Positions 1 through 7,997 of a DNA stretch of 64,000 bases are shown in pieces. The position numbers and the translations under genes are program-made. Below the pieces are notes generated by a model. The model was not told where the DNA came from, ran no database searches, and saw nothing but the letters and a program-made list of their open reading frames with translations. Numbering within the stretch: the stretch's first letter is position 1; the number at the start of each line of letters is the position of its first letter. Origin of the DNA: Elmis aenea (taxonomy: Eukaryota > Arthropoda > Insecta > Coleoptera > Elmidae); contig OX393578.1 in NCBI GenBank assembly GCA_947652605.1, positions 186,001-250,000 of the forward strand, given 5' to 3'.

Positions 1-490
1 CCCTAAATACGATTTTTAATTTTTCGTGAAAAATGGGAAAAGTACAAAGGCTATAGTCTTTGCACTTTTTTCGACAAAAAAATCGATTTTTTTAAAACTA
101 TAGCAAATGGCTTCAAACTTCTTAAACACGTTAGTTACGAGCAAGTTAAGGATTATTAGCCCCTAAATACGATTTTTAATTTTTCGCGAAAAATGGGAAA
201 AGTACAAAGGCTATAGTCTTTGCACTTTTTTCGACAAAAAAATCGATTTTCTTAAAACTACAGCAAATGGCTTTAAACTTCTTATACAAGTTAGTTATGA
301 GCGAATAAAAAATCGATTTTTTTAAAACTATAGCAAATGGCTTCAAACTTCTTAAACACGTTAGTTACGAGCAAGTTAAGGATTATTAGCCCCTAAATAC
401 GATTTTTAATTTTTCGCGAAAAATGGGAAAAGTACAAAGGCTATAGTCTTTGCACTTTTTTCGACAAAAAAATCGATTTTCTTAAAACTA
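1..490. repeat. 160-bp AT-rich satellite (G array), end of preceding HOR copy
   Basis: These are the last monomers of the satellite array of a copy that begins outside the window. The sequence matches the stretches just before the later copies (19047-19536, 34691-35180, 50064-50553). It contains one shortened monomer near 305 and ends at CTTAAAACTAC, where the CCCTCGGA tract replaces the usual continuation AGCAAATGG. Confidence 0.95.
271..340. repeat. Truncated 70-bp satellite monomer (shared junction scar)
   Basis: The landmark GCAAATGG normally recurs every 160 bp, but here it recurs after 70 bp. The text passes from GAGCGAA directly to AAAAAATCGAT near 305, so about 90 bp of a monomer are missing. 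The same scar lies near 19351, 34995 and 50368, always about 190 bp before a CCCTCGGA tract. It therefore arose before the HOR was amplified. Confidence 0.9.
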
Positions 491-554
491 CCCTCGGACC
501 CTCGGACCCTCGGACCCTCGGACTCTCGGACTCTCGGACTCTTGGACCCTCGGT
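491..554. repeat. (CCCTCGGA)8 tandem tract
   Basis: Eight consecutive 8-bp units: four CCCTCGGA, two CTCTCGGA, one CTCTTGGA and one CCCTCGGT. The tract begins directly at the break in the 160-bp satellite and occurs once per HOR copy, so it marks the left edge of the composite. It does not match a telomere repeat that I know. Confidence 0.95.
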
Positions 555-763
555 ACAGGCACATTCTGCATTTTTAACGTTATTGCAACGGAGATTCTTG
601 TGTCTGCACTCGACCGTCATTGCAACGGAGAATGTGTTAGTATTTTTGCCCTACCGGCGAATCGTCGTGATCGGCCCGAGGGATACGCGATCGTTGGATC
701 CGACTGCGAACCGCAAAAACATTTATTCGGATGATGAAGCCCGAGCGACTTCCGTACTTTTAC
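555..763. repeat. Left fragment: two 36-bp units plus core segment
   Basis: The end of one 36-bp unit is followed by two complete ones (579-614, 615-650). Then comes the core shared with the D and E blocks (about 651-763), recognisable by GTCGTGATCGGCCCGAGG and ATTCGGATGATG. This looks like a truncated D- or E-type unit at the edge of the composite, broken before the 8-mer tract. Confidence 0.85.
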
Positions 764-1158
764 CGTCATTGCAACGGAGATTCATGTGCTTGCACTCGAC
801 CGTCATTGCAACGGAGAATGTGTCTAATTTTGCCCGTCATAGCAACGGAGAATGTGGCTGTACCTTTAACCGTCAATGCAACGGAGAATGGGCCTGCACG
901 TTTACCAGTATTGCAACGGAGATTCTTGTGTCTGCATTCGACCGTCATTGCAACGGAGAATGTGTTTGTACTTTTGCCCGTCATTGCGACCGAGAATGTG
1001 CCTGTACCTTTGACCGTCATTGCAACGGAGAATTGGTCTGCATTTTTAACGTTATTGCAACGGAGATTCTTGTGTCTGCACTCGACCGTCATTGCAACGG
1101 AGAATGTGTTAGTATTTTTGCCCGTCATTGCGACCGAGAATGTGCTTGTACCTTTGAC
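764..1158. repeat. 36-bp minisatellite, 11 units
   Basis: Units start with CGTCATTGCAACGGAGAATG and are 34-37 bp long, mostly 36. Starts: 764, 801, 835, 871, 906, 943, 979, 1015, 1051, 1087 and 1123. Since 36 is a multiple of 3 and the unit lacks stops in several frames, open frames of 140-213 codons run through it on both strands. They share the repeat's periodicity and are not called as genes. Confidence 0.95.
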
Positions 1159-2110
1159 CGTCCTGTGGTATATGAAAGTAGTGGTTGTCAAACCCGGAGG
1201 CTGAAATTGAAGCCCGAAGGCTGATTAACCCTAAGGTTGTTTTTAGAGCAGTGCACAGTGCCTAATACTCAAGACAATAATTTACCCGCAGGTATTATAT
1301 ATTGGCGTCACTAAAGCGACGGAGTGTATAGGAGCTGAACTCCTGTGGTATGTAAAGGTATATCAAGCCCGAAGGCTGAAATTTATGCCCGAAGGCTGTT
1401 AACCCGGAGGTTACTTAAGGTATCGGGGTCTCGCCTCGCGACAAGACGAATCCCCGAGCTAAGGGCTGTGTCTCAACAGATGCAGCGTGGAAACTGCACT
1501 ACCGAGTTCCACACCCTGCCAGAACGTAAGTCAGTAGTATTGGCGTCACTAATTATATGACGAAGCAATTGGCTACCTTATGCTGGAGCAAGCTCCTGTG
1601 GTATATGAAAGTAGTGGTTGTCAAGCCCGGAGGCTGAAATTGAAGCCCGAAGGCTGATTAACCCTAAGGTTGTTTTTAGAGCAACGCACAGTGCCTAATA
1701 CTCAGACAATAAATTACCCGCAGGTATTATATATTGGCGTCGCTAAAGCGACGGAGTGTATAGGAGCTGAACTCCTGTGGTATGTAAAGGTATATCAAGC
1801 CCGAAGGCTGTTAACCCGGAGGTTACTTAAGGTATCGGGGTCTCGCCTCGCGACAAGACGAATCCCCGAGCTAAGGGCTGTCTCAACAGATGCAGCGTGG
1901 AAACTGCACTACCGAGTTCCACACCCTGCCAGAACGTAAGTCAGTAGTATTGGCGTCACTAATTATATGACGAAGCAATTGGCTACCTTATGCTGGAGCA
2001 AGCTCCTGTGGTATATGAAAGTAGTGGTTGTCAAGCCCGGAGGCTGAAACTGAAGCCCGAAGGCTGATTAACCCTAAGGTTGTTTTTAGAGCAACGCACA
2101 GTGCCTAATA
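1159..2110. repeat. C block 1: hairpin-dense 433/410-bp tandem repeat
   Basis: CTAAGGTTG recurs at 1231, 1664 and 2074, giving one 433-bp and one 410-bp unit with partial units on each side. Each unit is an internal dimer: both halves carry TATTGGCGTC, then a GGAG/CTCC hairpin followed by TGTGGTAT, then GCCCGAAGGCTG, then an AACC/GGTT hairpin. The block is packed with short inverted repeats (entry 1664-2073). The first unit has an extra GAAATTTATGCCCGAAGGCTG stretch, which accounts for most of the length difference. No coding frame of substance is present. Function is unknown; a structured transcript is one possibility. Confidence 0.9.
1664..2073. other. Cluster of small inverted repeats in one C unit
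   Basis: Perfect stems read directly: CGTCGCT/AGCGACG with loop AA (1738-1753); AGGAG/CTCCT (1762-1776); AGCC/GGCT loop CGAA (1798-1809); TAACC/GGTTA loop CGGA (1812-1825); TCGGGG/CCCCGA (1835-1869) enclosing TCGC/GCGA loop CTC (1843-1853); CTGT/ACAG loop CTCA (1878-1889); TGCAG/CTGCA (1891-1908); CGTCA/TGACG (1954-1972); GGAGC/GCTCC loop AA (1995-2006); AGCC/GGCT loop CGGA (2034-2045); AGCC/GGCT loop CGAA (2054-2065). The next, AACC/GGTT loop CTAA, is at 2070-2081. That is a dozen stems in about 345 bp. Whether DNA or RNA folds this way is inference. Confidence 0.85.
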
Positions 2111-2341
2111 TTCGGATGATGTAGCCCGCATTTTGGGGGCCGTCAAGTCGAAACTTGGCGGACACCCGCGGGCACGTTGTGGTGTTAACAAAAATTGTCG
2201 AATGCTTTCGGATACGCCAAGAAGAGACTGGACTCCGCCGAACGATCGGGAATTTTCGTCGCCTCGCAATATTCGAAACACACACTTATTCCGCTGTGAC
2301 GCGGGAAAAATCCGTAATCGAAACGGAGACGGTCGCTCCAG

Positions 2342-2353
2342 GTACCGCGGTAC
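2342..2353. other. 12-bp perfect palindrome GTACCGCGGTAC
   Basis: Self-complementary with a CCGCGG centre. It is present in every D block and may be a hairpin or a dimeric protein site. Confidence 0.9.
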
Positions 2354-2385
2354 TATAGACAACTTTACGGCCTAACATGCGCTCA

Positions 2386-2401
2386 GTCGTCCGCGGACGA
2401 C
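2386..2401. other. 16-bp perfect palindrome GTCGTCCGCGGACGAC
   Basis: Self-complementary over 16 bp, again centred on CCGCGG, and 32 bp downstream of the 12-bp palindrome. I see it in all D blocks of all HOR copies. Confidence 0.9.
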
Positions 2402-2564
2402 GAACGAATTTTTCGCCGGGTCGCTGCGGTGAGGTGTTCATGTGTCTGCATCTACCGCCGAACCGTCGTGATCGGCCCGAGGGATACGCGATCGTTAGAT
2501 CCGACTGCGAACCGCAAAAACATTTATTCGGATGATGAAGCCCGAGCGACTTCCGTACTTTTAC

Positions 2565-2817
2565 CGTCATTGCAACGGAGATTCATGTGCTTGCACTCGA
2601 CCGTCATTGCAACGGAGAATGTGTTTGTACTTTTGCCCGTCATTGCGACCGAGAATGTGCCTGTACCTTTGACCGTCATTGCAACGGAGAATTGGTCTGC
2701 ATTTTTAACGTTATTGCAACGGAGATTCTTGTGTCTGCATTCGACCGTCATTGCAACGGAGAATGTGTTAGTATTTTTGCCCGTCATTGCGACCGAGAAT
2801 GTGCTTGTACCTTTGAC
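2565..2817. repeat. 36-bp minisatellite, 7 units
   Basis: Same family as 764-1158 but 142 bp shorter. The four units that carry TGTCTAATTTTGCC, GGCTGTACCTTTAAC, GGGCCTGCACG and CAGTATTGC are absent as a group, consistent with one in-register deletion. All four HOR copies show 7 units here. Confidence 0.93.
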
Positions 2818-3337
2818 CGTCCTGTGGTATATGAAAGTAGTGGTTGTCAAACCCGGAGGCTGAAATTGAAGCCCGAAGGCTGATTAACCCTAAGGTTGTT
2901 TTTATAGCAGTGCACAGTGCCTAATACTCAAGACAATAATTTACCCGCAGGTATTATATATTGGCGTCGCTAAAGCGACGGAGTGTATAGGAGCTGAACT
3001 CCTGTGGTATGTAAAGGTATATCAAGCCCGAAGGCTGTTAACCCGGAGGTTACTTAAGGTATCGGGGTCTCGCCTCGCGACAAGACGAATCCCCGAGCTA
3101 AGGGCTGTCTCAACAGATGCAGCGTGGAAACTGCACTACCGAGTTCCACACCCTGCCAGAACGTAAGTCAGTAGTATTGGCGTCACTAATTATATGACGA
3201 AGCAATTGGCTACCTTATGCTGGAGTAAGCTCCTGTGGTATATGAAAGTAGTGGTTGTCAAGCCCGGAGGCTGAAATTGAAGCCCGAAGGCTGATTAACC
3301 CTAAGGTTGTTTTTAGAGCAACGCACAGTGCCTAATA
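2818..3337. repeat. C block 2: one 411-bp unit with flanking partials
   Basis: CTAAGGTTG occurs at 2890 and 3301. One hairpin reads GGAGT-AA-GCTCC instead of GGAGC-AA-GCTCC. As RNA the changed position would still form a U-G wobble pair. Confidence 0.9.
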
Positions 3338-3791
3338 TTCGGATGATGTAGCCCGCATTTTGGGGGCCGTCAAGTCGAAACTTGGCGGACACCCGCGGGC
3401 ACGTTGTGGTGTTAACAAAAATTGTCGAATGCTTTCGGATACGCCAAGAAGAGACTGGACTCCGCCGAACGATCGGGAATTTTCGTCGCCTCGCAATATT
3501 CGAAACACGCACTTATTCCGCTGTGACGCGGGAAAAATCCGTAATCGAAACGGAGACGGTCGCTCCAGGTACCGCGGTACTATAGACAACTTTACGGCCT
3601 AACATGCGCTCAGTCGTCCGCGGACGACGAACGAATTTTTCGCCGGGTCGCCGCGGTGAGGTGTTCATGTGTCTGCATCTACCGCCGAACCGTCGTGATC
3701 GGCCCGAGGGATACGCGATCGTTAGATCCGACTGCGAACCGCAAAAACATTTATTCGGATGATGAAGCCCGAGCGACTTCCGTACTTTTAC
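3338..3791. repeat. D block 2
   Basis: Same length and layout as 2111-2564. Small differences include CGAAACACGCAC where D block 1 has CGAAACACACAC, and GGTCGCCGCGG where D block 1 has GGTCGCTGCGG. Both CCGCGG palindromes are intact. Confidence 0.88.
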
Positions 3792-4186
3792 CGTCATTGC
3801 AACGGAGATTCATGTGCTTGCACTCGACCGTCATTGCAACGGAGAATGTGTCTACTTTTGCCCGTCATAGCAACGGAGAATGTGGCTGTACCTTTAACCG
3901 TCAATGCAACGGAGAATGGGCCTGCACGTTTACCAGTATTGCAACGGAGATTCTTGTGTCCGCATTCGACCGTCATTGCAACGGAGAATGTGTTTGTGCT
4001 TTTGCCCGTCATTGCGACCGAGAATGTGCCTGTACCTTTGACCGTCATTGCAACGGAGAATTGGTCTGCATATTTAACGTTATTGCAACGGAGATTCTTG
4101 TGTCTGCACTCGACCGTCATTGCAACGGAGAATGTGTTAGTATTTTTGCCCGTCATTGCGACCGAGAATGTGCTTGTACCTTTGAC
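3792..4186. repeat. 36-bp minisatellite, 11 units
   Basis: Exactly as long as 764-1158, with several private substitutions, for example TGTCTACTTTTGCC for TGTCTAATTTTGCC and TGTGCTTTTGCC for TGTACTTTTGCC. Array identity is therefore preserved by position in the HOR. Confidence 0.93.
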
Positions 4187-5119
4187 CGTCCTGTGGTATA
4201 TGAAAGTAGTGGTTGTCAAACCCGGAGGCTGATTAACCCTAAGGTTGTTTTTAGAGCAGTGCACAGTGCCTAATACTCAGACAATAATTTACCCGCAGGT
4301 ATTATATATTGGCGTCACTAAAGCGACGGAGTGTATAGGAGCTGAACTCCTGTGGTATGTAAAGGTATATCAAGCCCGAAGGCTGAAATTTATGCCCGAA
4401 GGCTGTTAACCCGGAGGTTACTTAAGGTATCGGGGTCTCGCCTCGCGACAAGACGAATCCCCGAGCTAAGGGCTGTGTCTCAACAGATGCAGCGTGGAAA
4501 CTGCACTACCGAGTTCCACACCCTGCCAGAACGTAAGTCAGTAGTATTGGCGTCACTAATTATATGACGAAGCAATTGGCTACCTTATGCTGGAGCAAGC
4601 TCCTGTGGTATATGAAAGTAGTGGTTGTCAAACCCGGAGGCTGAAATTGAAGCCCGAAGGCTGATTAACCCTAAGGTTGTTTTTAGAGCAACGCACAGTG
4701 CCTAATACTCAGACAATAAATTACCCGCAGGTATTATATATTGGCGTCGCTAAAGCGACGGAGTGTATAGGAGCTGAACTCCTGTGGTATGTAAAGGTAT
4801 ATCAAGCCCGAAGGCTGTTAACCCGGAGGTTACTTAAGGTATCGGGGTCTCGCCTCGCGACAAGACGAATCCCCGAGCTAAGGGCTGTCTCAACAGATGC
4901 AGCGTGGAAACTGCACTACCGAGTTCCACACCCTGCCAGAACGTAAGTCAGTAGTATTGGCGTCACTAATTATATGACGAAGCAATTGGCTACCTTATAT
5001 GCTGGAGCAAGCTCCTGTGGTATATGAAAGTAGTGGTTGTCAAGCCCGGAGGCTGAAACTGAAGCCCGAAGGCTGATTAACCCTAAGGTTGTTTTTAGAG
5101 CAACGCACAGTGCCTAATA
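4187..5119. repeat. C block 3: 432- and 412-bp units
   Basis: CTAAGGTTG occurs at 4239, 4671 and 5083. The partial unit at the left end lacks about 20 bp (GAAATTGAAGCCCGAAGGCT), so one complete AGCC-CGAA-GGCT hairpin is missing there. The last unit has an extra AT in CTTATATGCTGG. Confidence 0.9.
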
Positions 5120-5573
5120 TTCGGATGATGTAGCCCGCATTTTGGGGGCCGTCAAGTCGAAACTTGGCGGACACCCGCGGGCACGTTGTGGTGTTAACAA
5201 AAATTGTCGTATGCTTTCGGATACGCCAAGGAGAGACTGGACTCCGCCGAACGATCGGGAATTTTCGTCGCCTCGCAATATTCGAAACACGCACTTATTC
5301 CGCTGTGACGCGGGAAAAATCCGTAATCGAAACGGAGACGGTCGCTCCAGGTACCGCGGTACTATAGACAACTTTACGGCCTAACATGCGCTCAGTCGTC
5401 CGCGGACGACGAACGAATTTTTCGCCGGGTCGCCGCGGTGAGGTGTTCATGTGTCTGCATCTACCGCCGAACCGTCGTGATCGGCCCGAGGGATACGCGA
5501 TCGTTGGATCCGACTGCGAACCGCAAAAACATTTTTTCGGATGATGAAGCCCGAGCGACTTCCGTACTTTTAC
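5120..5573. repeat. D block 3
   Basis: Third D unit. It differs by TGTCGTATGC for TGTCGAATGC, CCAAGGAGAGAC for CCAAGAAGAGAC, and CATTTTTTCGG for CATTTATTCGG. After it only a short 36-bp stretch remains, and the sequence passes into the E block instead of another C block. Confidence 0.88.
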
Positions 5574-7997
5574 CGTCATTGCAACGGAGATTCATGTGCT
5601 TGCACTCGACCGTCATTGCAACGGAGAATGTGTTAGTGGTATTCATGTGTCCGCACCTACCGGCAATCCGTCGTGATCGGCCCGAGGGATACGCGATCGT
5701 TGGATCCGACTGCAAACCGCAAAAACATTTATTCGGATGATGACGCCCGAGCGACCTCGGTATTTTAAAGGAACTTTTTCGGACGGCCGTGGATGATTAC
5801 CAAAGAGTTCTCAAATTTTGCTTCTTAGACGTAGTCGGATGCGCTATTCTTTTAGCTACATGTCGAACACCGGATAAAAATTTTCTCACCGCAATTAACG
5901 GAGTTATGAATATTTTTGTAGACCGAGATGTTTTTATCGCCGGGTCGCCGAGACGTTGTGGTATTCATGTGTCCGCACCTACCGGCGATTCGTCGTGATC
6001 GGCCCGAGGGATACGCGATCGTTGGATCCGACTGCGAACCGCAAAAACATTTATTCGGATGATGAAGCCCGAGCGACTTCCGTACTTTTACCGTCATTGC
6101 AACGGAGATTCATGTGCTTGCACTCGACCGTCATTGCAACGGAGAATGTGTTAGTGGTATTCATGTGTCCGCACCTACCGGCAATCCGCCGTGATCGGCC
6201 CGAGGGATACGCGATCGTTGGATCCGACTGCAAACCGCAAAAACATTTATTCGGATGATGACGCCCGAGCGACCTCGGTATTTTAAAGGAACTTTTTCGG
6301 ACGGCCGTGGATGATTACCAAAGAGTTCTCAAATTTTGCTTCTTAGACGTAGTCGGATGCGCTATTCTTTTAGCTACATGTCGAACACCGGATAAAAATT
6401 TTCTCACCGCAATTAACGGAGTTATGAATATTTTTGTAGACCGAGATGTTTTTATCGCCGGGTCGCCGAGACGTTGTGGTATTCATGTGTCCGCACCTAC
6501 CGGCGATTCGTCGTGATCGGCCCGAGGGATACGCGATCGTTGGATCCGACTGCGAACCGCAAAAACATTTATTCGGATGATGAAGCCCGAGCGACTTCCG
6601 TACTTTTACCGTCATTGCAACGGAGATTCATGTGCTTGCACTCGACCGTCATTGCAACGGAGAATGTGTTAGTGGTATTCATGTGTCCGCACCTACCGGC
6701 AATCCGTCGTGATCGGCCCGAGGGATACGCGATCGTTGGATCCGACTGCAAACCGCAAAAACATTTATTCGGATGATGACGCCCGAGCGACCTCGGTATT
6801 TTAAAGGAACTTTTTCGGACGGCCGTGGATGATTACCAAAGAGTTCTCAAATTTTGCTTCTTAGACGTAGTCGGATGCGCTATTCTTTTAGCTACATGTC
6901 GAACACCGGATAAAAATTATCTCACCGCAATTAACGGAGTTATGAATATTTTTGTAGACCGAGATGTTTTTATCGCCGGGTCGCCGAGACGTTGTGGTAT
7001 TCATGTGTCCGCACCTACCGGCGATTCGTCGTGATCGGCCCGAGGGATACGCGATCGTTGGATCCGACTGCGAACCGCAAAAACATTTATTCGGATGATG
7101 ACGCCCGAGCGACCTCGGTATTTTAAAGGAACTTTTTCGGACGGCCGTGGATGATTACCAAAGAGTTCTCAAATTTTGCTTCTTAGACGTAGTCGGATGA
7201 GCTATTCTTTTAGCTACATGTCGAACACCAGATAAAAATTTTCTCACCGCAATTAACGGAGTTATGAATATCTTTGTAGACCGAGATGTTTTTATCGCCG
7301 GGTCGCCGAGACGTTGTGGTATTCATGTGTCCGCACCTACCGGCGATTCGTCGTGATCGGCCCGAGGGATACGCGATCGTTGGATCCGACTGCGAACCGC
7401 AAAAACATTTATTCGGATGATGACGCCCGAGCGACCTCGGTATTTTAAAGGAACTTTTTCGGACGGCCGTGGATGATTACCAAAAAGTTCTCAAATTTTG
7501 CTTCTTAGACGTAGTCGGATGCGCTATTCTTTTAGCTACATGTCGAACACCGGATAAAAATTTTCTCACCGCAATTAACGGAGTTATGAATATTTTTGTA
7601 GACCGAGATGTTTTTATCGCCGGGTCGCCGAGACGTTGTGGTATTCATGTGTCCGCACCTACCGGCGATTCGTCGTGATCGGCCCGAGGGATACGCGATC
7701 GTTGGATCCGACTGCGAACCGCAAAAACATTTATTCGGATGATGAAGCCCGAGCGACTTCCGTACTTTTACCGTCATTGCAACGGAGATTCATGTGCTTG
7801 CACTCGACCGTCATTGCAACGGAGAATGTGTTAGTGGTATTCATGTGTCCGCACCTACCGGCAATTCGTCGTGATCGGCCCAAGGGATACGCGATCGTTG
7901 GATCCGACTGCAAACCGCAAAAACATTTATTCGGATGATGACGCCCGAGCGACCTCGGTATTTTAAAGGAACTTTTTCGGACGGCCGTGGTTGATTA
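5574..7997. repeat. E block: 518/322-bp tandem units
   Basis: The anchor GGATGATTACCAAA recurs with its ATG at 5789, 6307, 6825, 7147 and 7469, giving spacings 518, 518, 322 and 322. A last 518-bp step ends at the start of the 12-bp minisatellite. A 518-bp unit is a 322-bp unit plus a 196-bp short unit, which holds the core and two 36-bp-type segments but lacks the 322-bp-specific middle. Four of five anchors open a 69-codon frame starting MDDYQ (MDDYQRV or MDDYQKV) that ends at the TGA in CGTCGTGATCGG. The fifth is stopped by TGA at 7198-7200 (GGATGAGCT). The frame matches no family I recognise. Confidence 0.9.

Larger units (their letters stand above)
2111..2564. repeat. D block 1: palindrome-bearing unit plus shared core
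   Basis: Begins TTCGGATGATG directly after CCTAATA of the C block. It has a unique part (to about 2449) and then the core GTCGTGATCGGCCCGAGG...ATTCGGATGATG shared with the E block. Features include CAAGT-CGAA-ACTTG (2144-2157), CCCGCGGG (2165-2172) and two longer palindromes at 2342-2353 and 2386-2401. Short open frames of 67-94 codons exist on both strands. They overlap one another and show no domain I recognise. Confidence 0.85.

Noticed and set aside
764..1158. CRISPR-like array with about 36-bp period
   Set aside because: The whole unit is repeated and there are no unique spacers; no cas-like genes, and the context is eukaryotic satellite.
583..1224. Frames of 141-213 codons over the 36-bp minisatellite, both strands
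   Set aside because: The period is a multiple of 3, so the frames follow the repeat. Boundaries fall inside C-block repeats, and no domain is visible.
1224..1240. CCCTAA-type motif as telomere repeat
   Set aside because: ACCCTAAGG and CCCCTAAATACG occur singly inside larger units, never as a short tandem run.
1866..1930. tRNA-derived element: GAGCTAAGGGC and GTTCCACACC resemble Pol III A and B boxes
   Set aside because: Both boxes have mismatches at key positions, and the intervening hairpins do not form a cloverleaf.
1933..1944. Splice donor GTAAGT after CAGAAC in the C block
   Set aside because: A six-base match without a coding exon or partner acceptor is not evidence of a gene.
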